Assembly: GCF_000425425.1 (NCBI RefSeq)
Contig: NZ_AUDK01000022.1
Coordinates: 1-64,000 of the forward strand
Reading direction: 5' to 3'
Length of the DNA stretch: 64,000 bases
From: Flavobacterium daejeonense DSM 17708
Lineage (GTDB): Bacteria; Bacteroidota; Bacteroidia; Flavobacteriales; Flavobacteriaceae
Below the pieces are notes generated by a model. The model ran no database searches. It saw only the letters and a list, made by a program, of their open reading frames with translations, and was not told the origin of the DNA. Below are positions 8,800 to 16,850 of the stretch, in pieces; within the stretch, counting starts at the first letter, position 1, and the number at the start of each line of letters is the position of its first letter. The translations under genes were made by a program, and so were the position numbers.

Positions 8800-8842
8800 A
8801 AAGTCAAAAGTCGAAAGCCTTAACTTTAAGACTTTTGACTTT
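8800..8842. repeat. Inverted repeat in the sdhA-sdhB spacer
   Basis: AAAGTCAAAAGTC at 8800-8812 pairs with GACTTTTGACTTT at 8830-8842 around a 17-nt loop. The flanks repeat the words AGTC, TTAAG and CTTTCGACTTTTGAC, so the whole 60-nt spacer is low-complexity and self-complementary. Such AGTC/GACT-rich repeats recur in flavobacterial spacers. There is no T run after the stem in the minus direction, so a full terminator is unlikely. Confidence 0.7.
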
Positions 8843-8859
8843 CGACTTTTGACAAAATT

Positions 8860-10860
8860 CTATTTGTAACTACGTTGTACTAATTTAATGTTTTCGTAAT
8901 TCAACGGCTCTTTGTGTAATACCGCATCACTTGGTTTTCCTTTGTATTCCCAGGCAGCAACATAAGCAAAGTTTTCGTCATCACGAAGTGCTTCTCCTTC
9001 TTCTGTTTGGTATTCTTCACGGAAGTGACCTCCACAAGATTCATTACGATGTAAAGCATCTTTAGCAAACAATTCTCCCAGTTCTAAGAAATCGGCAACA
9101 CGAATGGCTTTTTCTAATTCCTGATTGAATTCTTTATCTGTCCCAGGCACTTTTACATCTTTATAGAACTCTTCACGAAGTTCGGCAATTTCAACCATTG
9201 CTTCTTTCAAACCTTTTTCATTACGAGCCATACCTACTTTATTCCACATAATTTTTCCTAATTTTTTGTGGAAATAATCTACTGAATGCGTTCCTTTATT
9301 ATTCATAAATTTAGCAATCAATTCTTTCACTGATTTTTCAGCCTCTTCAAATTCTGGTCTGTCAGTTGAAATAGGTCCCATTTTGATATCCGGAGCTAAA
9401 TAATCTCCAATTGTGTAAGGCAATACGAAATATCCGTCAGCCAAACCTTGCATCAAAGCAGAAGCTCCTAAACGGTTCGCTCCGTGATCAGAGAAGTTAG
9501 ACTCTCCAATTGAGAAACATCCCGGAATAGTAGTCATCAGGTTATAATCAACCCAGGTTCCACCCATGGTATAGTGAACCGCCGGATAAATCATCATTGG
9601 CGTAGTATATGGATCTTCGTCAACGATTTTGTAATACATTTGAAACAAGTTTCCGTATTTACTTCTTACAATATCAGTTCCTAATTTAGTCACTAAAGCG
9701 TTATCATTTTCATCCAATCCTTTAATATGTGCCTGCTCTTTTCCGTAACGTTGAATAGCCGCAGCAAAATCCAAGTAAACTGCTTCTCCAGTTTTGTTAA
9801 CACCAAAACCGGCATCACATCTTTCCTTAGCAGCACGGGAAGCTACGTCACGAGGCACTAAGTTACCAAAAGCAGGATATCTTCTTTCCAAGAAATAATC
9901 TCTGTCAGCTTCAGCCAAATCAGTTGCTTTTTTCTTTCCTTCACGGATAGCCTGTGCATCTTCTAATTTTGCAGGAACCCAGATACGTCCGTCATTACGA
10001 AGAGACTCAGACATCAACGTTAATTTTGACTGATGATCTCCTGAAACCGGGATACAAGTTGGGTGAATTTGAGTATAACAGGGGTTTGCGAAGAAAGCCC
10101 CTTTTTTGTGGATTTTCCAGGCTGCAGTAGCATTAGACCCCATTGCATTAGTTGATAAGAAGAATACGTTTCCGTAACCTCCGGAACCTACAACAACAGC
10201 GTGAGCCGAATGTCTTTCGATTTCTCCGGTAATTAAGTTACGAGCAATAATTCCTCTTGCTTTTCCGTCGATGATTACTAGTTCAAGCATTTCATGACGA
10301 TTGTACATTTTAATTTTTCCACGACCAATTTGACGGTTCATGGCAGAATAAGCTCCTAACAATAACTGTTGCCCTGTTTGACCCTGAGCATAAAATGTAC
10401 GGGAAACCAAAGTTCCTCCAAAAGAACGATTATCCAATAATCCACCATATTCACGAGCCAATGGCACCCCTTGAGCCACACATTGGTCAATAATATTAGC
10501 AGAAACTTCAGCCAAACGATATACGTTTGCTTCACGAGCACGGTAATCTCCTCCTTTTACAGTATCGTAGAACAATCTGTAAACAGAGTCACCGTCACCT
10601 TTATAATTTTTTGCAGCATTGATACCTCCTTGTGCAGCAATAGAGTGCGCACGACGTGGAGAATCCTGAAAACAAAATGCTTTTACGTTATATCCTAATT
10701 CTGCTAAAGTAGCAGCTGCTGAACCTCCGGCTAATCCCGTTCCTACAACAATAATATCTAAATTACGTTTATTAGCAGGGTTTACTAAATTAATATGATC
10801 TTTATAATTTGTCCATTTGTCCGCAATTGAACCATTTGGAATTTTTGAATCTAATGCCAT
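8860..10860 (-). CDS. sdhA: Succinate dehydrogenase/fumarate reductase flavoprotein subunit
   Basis: The 666-residue protein oxidises succinate to fumarate, or the reverse, with covalently bound FAD. The N-terminal dinucleotide fold reads [21 protein letters not shown] at about residues 35-55. The His of [15 protein letters not shown] is the expected flavin attachment site. Substrate-site segments [13 protein letters not shown] and [21 protein letters not shown] are present. The length matches the long Bacteroidota form rather than the roughly 590-residue proteobacterial enzyme. It begins 12 nt after sdhC and belongs to the same operon. Confidence 0.97.
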   Translation of the reverse strand: MALDSKIPNGSIADKWTNYKDHINLVNPANKRNLDIIVVGTGLAGGSAAATLAELGYNVKAFCFQDSPRRAHSIAAQGGINAAKNYKGDGDSVYRLFYDTVKGGDYRAREANVYRLAEVSANIIDQCVAQGVPLAREYGGLLDNRSFGGTLVSRTFYAQGQTGQQLLLGAYSAMNRQIGRGKIKMYNRHEMLELVIIDGKARGIIARNLITGEIERHSAHAVVVGSGGYGNVFFLSTNAMGSNATAAWKIHKKGAFFANPCYTQIHPTCIPVSGDHQSKLTLMSESLRNDGRIWVPAKLEDAQAIREGKKKATDLAEADRDYFLERRYPAFGNLVPRDVASRAAKERCDAGFGVNKTGEAVYLDFAAAIQRYGKEQAHIKGLDENDNALVTKLGTDIVRSKYGNLFQMYYKIVDEDPYTTPMMIYPAVHYTMGGTWVDYNLMTTIPGCFSIGESNFSDHGANRLGASALMQGLADGYFVLPYTIGDYLAPDIKMGPISTDRPEFEEAEKSVKELIAKFMNNKGTHSVDYFHKKLGKIMWNKVGMARNEKGLKEAMVEIAELREEFYKDVKVPGTDKEFNQELEKAIRVADFLELGELFAKDALHRNESCGGHFREEYQTEEGEALRDDENFAYVAAWEYKGKPSDAVLHKEPLNYENIKLVQRSYK

Positions 10861-10872
10861 TATAATTGAATA

Positions 10873-11538
10873 TTAATGATTGAAATGATGAAATAATGCA
10901 ATAACTACGAATCCTAAAGGAACAACTACCGAAAACCATAATCCGAAGTTTTTCATTCCCTTTGTATATTTATTGTTTTGCCCTATAGACTGAAATGAAG
11001 AACTGAATCCGTGACGCAAGTGTAAAGACAACAAAATAAAAGACAAACTATACAATCCAGTACGAACCGGACTTACAAATTTCTCTGCTAATTCATGAAA
11101 ATAACGGGTCTCATCAGCCGGATTGAATTCTATATACTTATAAACCATTTCCGGAAACCAGAAATCATAGAAGTGTAACGCCAGGAAAGCCAAAATAACT
11201 GAACCAGAAATAATCATGTTACGTGAAGCCCAGCTTGCATTAGCTGCTCCATTATAACTTGCATACCCAACCGGTCTTGCTTTTTTGTTTTGAATATCCA
11301 AAACAAATCCCATGATGAAGTGAAACACAACACCTACAATAAGAATAGGCTGGATAACAAACTGAATCAAAGGATTGGTCCCCATGAAATGAGAAATCGA
11401 ATTAAAAACATCAGCACTAAATACTGACATCATATTAATAAAAAAATGCTGTGCTAAGAACAACATCAAAAAAAGTCCTGAAAGTGCCATAGCTACTTTT
11501 TTTGCTATTGACGATTTCAATAATCCAGATTTTGCCAT
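10873..11538 (-). CDS. sdhC: Succinate dehydrogenase cytochrome b subunit (b558 type)
   Basis: The 221-residue membrane anchor has five hydrophobic segments (about residues 12-32, 58-80, 105-126, 160-177 and 195-217). Several membrane His suitable for heme b binding are visible (AQHFF, VVFHFIMG, LALHFYDF, LHLRHGF). This single fused five-helix anchor is the form found in Bacteroidota and replaces separate SdhC and SdhD. It is the first gene of the operon. A well-formed promoter lies 32-62 nt upstream on the minus strand (TTG at 11598-11600, 20-nt spacer, TATTTTTG at 11570-11577), giving a leader of about 25 nt. Confidence 0.93.
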   Translation of the reverse strand: MAKSGLLKSSIAKKVAMALSGLFLMLFLAQHFFINMMSVFSADVFNSISHFMGTNPLIQFVIQPILIVGVVFHFIMGFVLDIQNKKARPVGYASYNGAANASWASRNMIISGSVILAFLALHFYDFWFPEMVYKYIEFNPADETRYFHELAEKFVSPVRTGLYSLSFILLSLHLRHGFSSSFQSIGQNNKYTKGMKNFGLWFSVVVPLGFVVIALFHHFNH

Positions 11539-11569
11539 AATATTTTAGAATATAATTTAAAAAAGTACA

Positions 11570-11600
11570 CAAAAATAAAGTAATTAGCAACCAACTACAA
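11570..11600 (-). promoter_or_regulatory. Promoter of sdhCAB
   Basis: On the minus strand TTG (11600-11598) is followed after 20 nt by TATTTTTG (11577-11570), a full match to the Bacteroidota TAnnTTTG -7 element. The sdhC ATG is 32 nt downstream. Confidence 0.75.
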
Positions 11601-11843
11601 CCTTTTCGCTACTATTTAGAAAGATTATAAAGTTTGAAGCCCCAAAAGCTTTTATCTAAGCAATAATCATTTTAAATCATTGATTTATAATCATTTAATT
11701 GCAAAACAAAAAAACAATAACAATAAATTACCACAAAAAAAGAATCAATTATTTACATTTTAAGAACTTAAAAAATATAAAATCCATAATTTTAAGAATG
11801 TTTTACTTTCGAATTGACAAAAACACAAAAACCAACTATTTTG

Positions 11844-11862
11844 TGTAGTTAATAAAACTACA
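11844..11862. promoter_or_regulatory. Inverted repeat upstream of HMG-CoA synthase, possible operator
   Basis: TGTAGTT at 11844-11850 is perfectly inverted as AACTACA at 11856-11862 around 5 nt. It ends 17 nt before the -7 box of the HMG-CoA synthase gene, where a -33 element would be expected and none is found. That placement suits a regulator binding site. The remaining 300 nt between the divergent sdhC and HMG-CoA synthase genes are A/T-rich without ORFs. Confidence 0.4.
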
Positions 11863-11879
11863 TTTCTAAAGCATCATTT

Positions 11880-11887
11880 TATCTTTG
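11880..11887 (+). promoter_or_regulatory. -7 promoter box of HMG-CoA synthase
   Basis: TATCTTTG matches TAnnTTTG and lies 21 nt before the ATG at 11909. It overlaps the TTG at 11885 that would begin the longest frame, which rules that TTG out as the start. No TTG/TTTG lies at the usual distance upstream. Confidence 0.6.
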
Positions 11888-11908
11888 CAATTCCAAAAAA
11901 AATTGAAA

Positions 11909-13270
11909 ATGAAAACCGGAATTGACGCTATATCTTTTGATGTAGCAAAACTACATTTACCTATAAAAACATTGGCAGAAGCCAGAAACATAGAACCCGA
12001 AAAACTGGAAAAAGGTTTAGGATTAATCAAAATGACTTTAGCTGACACGCATCAGGACAGCGTGGTTTTTGCAGCCAACGCTTTAACCAAATTAATCCAG
12101 GACAACGCGATTAACTTAAACGAAATTGCCCGCATTTATGTAGGAACCGAAAGCGCCATCGACAACGCAAAACCGATAGCTTCATTCTTAATTGATTTAA
12201 TGGAGCAAAAATTTGGCAAGAACACTTTAGCGGAATGTGATGCTGTCGATTTCACTTTTGCTTGTATTGGGGGAGTGGATGCGATGCAAAATTGCCTTGA
12301 CTTTATTCAACTCAATCCAACTAAAAAAGCAATTGTAGTAACTACTGATTTTGCCAAATACGATTTAAATTCTACCGGAGAATATACTCAAGGAGCTGGT
12401 GCCATGGCAATGTTAATTACTGCCAATCCAAGAATTATCGCATTTGAAAATAATTGGGCGACAAATACCAAAGGCGTTTTTGATTTTTTCAAACCACACC
12501 GAACAATTTCTAAAGAAGCCATCACCGGAAACACAAATAACGAAAACTGGTTTGACAATCTGGAAGCCGAAATTGAAATCCACAAAGACCAACCTGTTTT
12601 TGACGGACAATATTCGAACCAATGTTATATGGACAGAACCCGTAATGCGTATTTCTCGTTCAAAAAATTAAAAGAAACATCAGCCACACTTTATAACAAT
12701 TGGAACAGCATCATCATGCACCTGCCTTATTCTTATCAAGGTCGCCGTATGTTATCTGAAATCTACACTTTGGATGCTGAAAATTCGGTTATTACTGGAA
12801 ATGAAACTCCGGCTGAATATCAAAACAAACTAAAAGAAACCAGTAAAACTCCTGAATACAAAAACTTTGTTCAGGAAAAATTAATGCCGGCCGAATTAGC
12901 CTCTTCCTTAATCGGAAACCTATATACGGGTTCTGTTTTCATGGGATTCCTTTCTACTTTGGCTCATTTTTATGATACCAACAAAGAAATTACAGGCAAC
13001 ACTTTTGGTTTCCTTGCTTACGGAAGCGGTTCTAAATCCAAAGTATTCGAAGGAACAATTCAGGACGAATGGAAATCGGTAATGGCAAACACAAAACTTT
13101 TTGAAACCTTAAAAAAAAGCTTCGAAATAGATTTTGAAACTTACGAAAGACTCCATAAAAAAGAACAAAAACAAAGCGTTCAAACTCCAAAAAACGAATG
13201 GATTTTAGACCGTATCGAAAAAGAAATCCCAACATTAATTGGCGCACGCTATTACAAATGGATTGATTAA
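11909..13270 (+). CDS. Hydroxymethylglutaryl-CoA synthase
   Basis: The 453-residue enzyme condenses acetyl-CoA with acetoacetyl-CoA to HMG-CoA, the entry step of the mevalonate route to isoprenoids. All three catalytic residues are visible: Glu81 in VGTESAID, the nucleophile Cys119 in FTFACIGG and His271 in IMHLPYSYQGRRM. The thiolase-like fold continues with YTQGAGAMAMLI and GSVFMGFLSTLAHF. The start is the ATG at 11909, because a -7 box covers the upstream TTG. Use of mevalonate rather than the MEP route is characteristic of Flavobacteriia. The gene appears monocistronic, with a spacer of inverted repeats downstream. Confidence 0.93.
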   Translation: MKTGIDAISFDVAKLHLPIKTLAEARNIEPEKLEKGLGLIKMTLADTHQDSVVFAANALTKLIQDNAINLNEIARIYVGTESAIDNAKPIASFLIDLMEQKFGKNTLAECDAVDFTFACIGGVDAMQNCLDFIQLNPTKKAIVVTTDFAKYDLNSTGEYTQGAGAMAMLITANPRIIAFENNWATNTKGVFDFFKPHRTISKEAITGNTNNENWFDNLEAEIEIHKDQPVFDGQYSNQCYMDRTRNAYFSFKKLKETSATLYNNWNSIIMHLPYSYQGRRMLSEIYTLDAENSVITGNETPAEYQNKLKETSKTPEYKNFVQEKLMPAELASSLIGNLYTGSVFMGFLSTLAHFYDTNKEITGNTFGFLAYGSGSKSKVFEGTIQDEWKSVMANTKLFETLKKSFEIDFETYERLHKKEQKQSVQTPKNEWILDRIEKEIPTLIGARYYKWID

Positions 13271-13278
13271 ATATTAAA

Positions 13279-13402
13279 ACCGCGAATTCGCAAATTATTT
13301 TTTAAAAATTATCTTCTGTCCTTTGCGAAAAATCTTTGCAGTCTTTGCGGTTAATATATATTTTTCCGCATTAGCAGCTATTAAAATTTGCGAATTTGCG
13401 GT
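13279..13402. repeat. Inverted repeat pair with GCGAATTxGCGG arms
   Basis: An 18-nt arm at 13279-13296 is the reverse complement of AATTTGCGAATTTGCGGT at 13385-13402, with one mismatch. The interior holds CTTTGCG/CTTTGCAG/CTTTGCGG words. These arms and words recur in flavobacterial spacers. The structure could terminate the HMG-CoA synthase transcript, though the stem encloses almost 90 nt. Confidence 0.65.
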
Positions 13403-13480
13403 ATTATTTATCTCATCACAAACTATGCTATAGTCTATTTAAACAAGATTGATTAGATTTGTATTTCAAAACTTTCCCCT

Positions 13481-14773
13481 ATGAAATACCATCAAATTGA
13501 CCGCCATTTATTTATAAAAAACCGCAGCAAATTTACGGCTCAAATGAAACCTAAAAGTGTTGCCATTTTCAACTCCAACGATATTTATCCTGTAAGTGCC
13601 GACAGCACTTTGCCTTTTGCGCAACACCGTGATATTTTTTACTTAAGCGGAATCGATCAGGAAGAAAGTATTCTGCTTTTATTTCCTGACGCTCCTTATG
13701 AAAATCAAAAAGAAATACTGTTCCTGAAAGAAACCAGCGAATTAATTGCCATTTGGGAAGGTGCTAAATTAACTAAAGAGGAAGCTTTTGCCGTTTCAGG
13801 TATCAAAACGGTCTATTGGCTACAGGATTTTGAAAAAGTCTTGGCCGAATTAATGACGTATTCCGAAACGATTTATATCAATACCAATGAACATTATCGT
13901 GCTAAAATTGAAACTGAAACCCGTGAAGCCCGCTTTGTAAAATGGTGGAAAGAAAAATACCCTGCGCATGCCGTTGCCAAAAGCAATCTTATTTTGCAAC
14001 GTCTGCGTTCGGTAAAAGAAAGCGAAGAAATCGATTTGATTCAACAAGCCTGTAACATTACTGAACTTGGTTTCCGTCGTTTGCTTTCATTTGTAAAACC
14101 AAATGTGATGGAATACGAAATCGAAGCCGAACTAATCCACGAGTTCATTCGCAATCGTTCTAAAGGTTTTGCTTATACCCCAATTATTGCCTCAGGAAAT
14201 AATGCCAATGTATTGCATTACATTGAAAACAACCAACAATGTAAAGAAGGCGATTTGATATTGCTGGACGTTGCTGCCGAATATGCTAATTACTCCAGTG
14301 ATTTAACCCGAACCATTCCGGTTTCAGGACGTTATTCTAGCAGACAAAAAGACGTTTACAACGCTGTTTTGAGAGTAAAAAACGAAGCTGCTAAAATGCT
14401 GACTCCGGGAACGCTGTGGAAAAACTACCAATACGAGGTAGGTAAAATCATGACTTCAGAACTACTTGGGTTGGGACTTCTGGACAAAACCGATGTACAA
14501 AATGAAAATCCGGACTGGCCGGCTTATAAGAAATATTTCATGCACGGAACTTCGCATCATATGGGATTGGACACCCACGATTACGGACTATTGTACGAAC
14601 CAATGCAAACTAATATGGTCTTTACCGTAGAACCTGGTATTTACATTCCCGAAGAAGGCTTCGGAATCAGAATTGAAGACGATGTGGTCATTCAGGAAAA
14701 AGGAGAACCTTTCAACCTAATGAAAAACATCCCGATTGAAGTCGAGGAAATCGAGAGCTTGATGAATTCTTAA
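13481..14773 (+). CDS. pepP: Xaa-Pro aminopeptidase (aminopeptidase P, M24B)
   Basis: The 430-residue protein removes N-terminal residues preceding proline. The N-terminal creatinase-like domain spans about residues 1-165 (FAQHRDIFYLSGIDQEES). The C-terminal pita-bread domain has the five metal ligands: Asp in LLDVAAEY, Asp in SSDLTRTIP, His in HGTSHHMGLDTHD, Glu in TVEPGIYIP and Glu in GIRIEDDVV. Length matches the family. A -7 box (TAGATTTG at 13454-13461) lies 20 nt before the ATG without a clear -33 element. The gene is flanked on both sides by related inverted-repeat spacers and is probably transcribed alone. Confidence 0.94.
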   Translation: MKYHQIDRHLFIKNRSKFTAQMKPKSVAIFNSNDIYPVSADSTLPFAQHRDIFYLSGIDQEESILLLFPDAPYENQKEILFLKETSELIAIWEGAKLTKEEAFAVSGIKTVYWLQDFEKVLAELMTYSETIYINTNEHYRAKIETETREARFVKWWKEKYPAHAVAKSNLILQRLRSVKESEEIDLIQQACNITELGFRRLLSFVKPNVMEYEIEAELIHEFIRNRSKGFAYTPIIASGNNANVLHYIENNQQCKEGDLILLDVAAEYANYSSDLTRTIPVSGRYSSRQKDVYNAVLRVKNEAAKMLTPGTLWKNYQYEVGKIMTSELLGLGLLDKTDVQNENPDWPAYKKYFMHGTSHHMGLDTHDYGLLYEPMQTNMVFTVEPGIYIPEEGFGIRIEDDVVIQEKGEPFNLMKNIPIEVEEIESLMNS

Positions 14774-14865
14774 TTCTTCTTCTTTAGAGCAAAGAAACAA
14801 GAGAAAAGACGGTTTGCAGAAATGTGAGCCATTTTTATATTGGCTTGAGTTGGTAAAAATATTTT

Positions 14866-14924
14866 ACCGCAGATTCGCAGATTATAAACTTAATCAATTA
14901 TAAAAAAATCTGCGAATCTGCGGT
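14866..14924. repeat. Perfect 18-bp inverted repeat after pepP
   Basis: The arm at 14866-14883 is the exact reverse complement of AATCTGCGAATCTGCGGT at 14907-14924, with a 23-nt A/T-rich loop. The arms belong to the same word family as the repeat on the other side of pepP. There is no T run after the second arm, but the hairpin is long enough to stop transcription or protect the 3' end. Confidence 0.75.
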
Positions 14925-14950
14925 TATTTTCATTTGTTAATTTTTTTATA

Positions 14951-15040
14951 GCACATCCCTTCGGGTCGGGCTGTACGCTATATCTTTTATCTCGTTCTTT
15001 AAAAACGAGATAAAAGGATGCCGCTTCCATCCCTTGTGCA
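14951..15040 (-). ncRNA. Structured repeat element resembling Flavo-1 RNA, copy A
   Basis: Read on the minus strand, GCACA begins the element and TGTGC closes it. Inside are GAAGCGGCATCC, a 10-bp hairpin (TTTTATCTCG with CGAGATAAAA), GATATAGCG and AGCCCGACCCGAAGGG. The same order of blocks recurs at 27362-27459 with a different hairpin sequence but conserved pairing, which argues for a structured RNA or mobile repeat. From memory this resembles the Flavo-1 motif of Bacteroidota; I could not run a covariance search. It lies between pepP and the AIM24 gene, antisense to both. Confidence 0.55.
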
Positions 15041-15105
15041 AAACAGCATAAAATTGAAAGATTTTTACTAAATTAGTCGCTATAAATTTTATCAATCCAA
15101 TAAAA

Positions 15106-15906
15106 ATGAGAGCACACGAAATAGATTACGAGATTTTTGGCGAAGAAATGCAATACGTTGAAATCGAATTAGATCCTCAGGAAATAGTCATTGCCGAAGC
15201 GGGAAGCTTTATGATGATGGACAATAATATCCAGATGCAAACCATCTTTGGAGACGGTTCACAGGAACAAACCGGTATTTTTGGCAAACTGCTTAGTGCC
15301 GGAAAACGAGTTCTTACGGGCGAAAGTCTTTTTATGACCGCTTTTATCAATCAAAATTACGGCAAAGCCAAAGTATCTTTTGCTTCGCCTTATCCCGGAA
15401 AAATTCTCCCTATTGATTTAACCCAATTCAATGGAAAATTCATTTGCCAAAAAGACGCATTCCTTTGCGCTGCCAAAGGAGTCGCTGTAGGTGTTGAATT
15501 TTCAAGAAAATTAGGTCGCGGACTCTTTGGCGGCGAAGGTTTCATCATGCAAAAAATTGAAGGCGACGGAATGGCTTTTGTTCACTCCGGAGGAACGATG
15601 GCTATGAAAGAATTAAAAGCCGGCGAAATACTTAAAGTTGACACCGGTTGTATTATAGGATTCACACAGGACATTGATTATGATATTGAATTTATAGGTG
15701 GAATTCGAAATTCCATTTTTGGTGGTGAAGGTTTATTTTATGCCACACTTCGCGGTCCGGGAACCGTGTACATACAATCACTTCCTTTTAGCCGCCTTGC
15801 CGACAGAATCATTGCCTCTGCACCAAAAGCTGGCGGAAACAGCCGCGACGAAGGTAGTTTACTGGGAGGTTTAGGAAACTTATTGGATGGGGATAATCGG
15901 TTTTAA
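15106..15906 (+). CDS. AIM24 family protein (TIGR00266 type)
   Basis: The 266-residue protein matches the AIM24/DUF124 family, a double-layered beta-prism fold of unknown biochemical role. Recognisable segments are IAEAGSFMMMDNNIQMQT near the N-terminus, FMTAFINQNYGKAKVSFASPYPGKI, the Gly-rich GVEFSRKLGRGLFGGEGFIMQKIEGDG, and the closing GGIRNSIFGGEGLFYATLRGPGTVYIQSLPFSRLADRI. Length and ending are typical of the bacterial form. There are no membrane segments. It lies 64 nt upstream of the alpha/beta hydrolase gene, which has its own -7 box. Confidence 0.88.
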   Translation: MRAHEIDYEIFGEEMQYVEIELDPQEIVIAEAGSFMMMDNNIQMQTIFGDGSQEQTGIFGKLLSAGKRVLTGESLFMTAFINQNYGKAKVSFASPYPGKILPIDLTQFNGKFICQKDAFLCAAKGVAVGVEFSRKLGRGLFGGEGFIMQKIEGDGMAFVHSGGTMAMKELKAGEILKVDTGCIIGFTQDIDYDIEFIGGIRNSIFGGEGLFYATLRGPGTVYIQSLPFSRLADRIIASAPKAGGNSRDEGSLLGGLGNLLDGDNRF

Positions 15907-15969
15907 ATTTTACAACCTGCAAGGTTTTGAAATAAAAAACTTTATTTTTGCCTCATAAAAAATTCTCCC

Positions 15970-16752
15970 TTGAATTCCATTCTCTATAAAAACACTAAAA
16001 TCGCTTATACTGATTCCGGCAAAGGAACGGCAGTAGTTTTGCTACACGGTTTTTTGGAAAACCAACAAATGTGGGACAACTATATTGCCATATTTACTAA
16101 GAAAAACCGCGTCATTACCATTGATTTATTAGGTCATGGCAAAACAGAATGCATGGGCTATATTCACAGTATGGAAAACAATGCCGATATAGTTCATGCA
16201 GTTTTAAGCAAATTACACATTCGTAAAGCCATTTTTGTGGGTCATTCTATGGGCGGTTATGTAGCTTTGGCTTTTGCAGAAATATATCCTGATTATATAA
16301 AAGCTTTGGTTTTACTGAATTCCACTTCCAGAGCTGACAGCGACGAAAGAAAAGCAAATAGGGATCGCGCCATTAAAGCGGTAAAACAATCTTTTACCAA
16401 TTTCATATCACTTTCGATTGCCAATTTATTCAGCGAAGAAAACCGTGAAAGACTCAAAGATAAAATAGAAACAGTAAAAAACGAAGCCTTAAAAACACCT
16501 TTACAAGGAATCGTAGCCTCGCTCGAAGGCATGAAAACCAGGATGGATCGTGAAGTAATTCTACACCTGACACCTTATCCAAAAATGCTGATTCTGGGTC
16601 AAAAAGACCCGGTTTTGAATTACAAAGAAAATCTGGAACAAACTGAAGAAACTGATGTACAACTTGTCACTTTTCCTGACGGACACATGAGCCATATTGA
16701 AAACGAAGCCGAATTAACTAAAGTTTTGTTAGACTTTTTTAAGAAAGTTTAA
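15970..16752 (+). CDS. Alpha/beta hydrolase
   Basis: The 260-residue protein has the alpha/beta-hydrolase hallmarks: the oxyanion segment LLHGFLENQQMWD, the nucleophile elbow GHSMGGYVAL, an acidic residue in LGQKDPVLN and the catalytic His in FPDGHMSHIE. Substrate is not predictable. The start appears to be TTG at 15970: the first internal ATG would delete the oxyanion loop, and a -7 box (TATTTTTG at 15943-15950) lies exactly 20 nt upstream of the TTG. The gene converges on the AddB-like gene across a spacer with a TCCCGATAGCTATCGGGA palindrome. Confidence 0.88.
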   Translation: MNSILYKNTKIAYTDSGKGTAVVLLHGFLENQQMWDNYIAIFTKKNRVITIDLLGHGKTECMGYIHSMENNADIVHAVLSKLHIRKAIFVGHSMGGYVALAFAEIYPDYIKALVLLNSTSRADSDERKANRDRAIKAVKQSFTNFISLSIANLFSEENRERLKDKIETVKNEALKTPLQGIVASLEGMKTRMDREVILHLTPYPKMLILGQKDPVLNYKENLEQTEETDVQLVTFPDGHMSHIENEAELTKVLLDFFKKV

Positions 16753-16817
16753 TATAAACACAGATTACACAAATTAGCACAAATTAATCTTAGCGTGCTT
16801 TGCGTAAAACCTTTGTG

Positions 16818-16835
16818 TCCCGATAGCTATCGGGA
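16818..16835. repeat. 18-nt palindrome TCCCGATAGCTATCGGGA, copy 1
   Basis: This is a perfect 18-nt palindrome in the spacer between two convergent genes. The identical sequence recurs at 27420-27437 and a shorter relative at 31858-31873. It has no T run, so it is not a typical terminator. It is preceded by CTTAGCG...CTTTGCG words seen in other flavobacterial spacers. Confidence 0.75.
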
Positions 16836-16850
16836 TTTGTTGTTAAAAAA

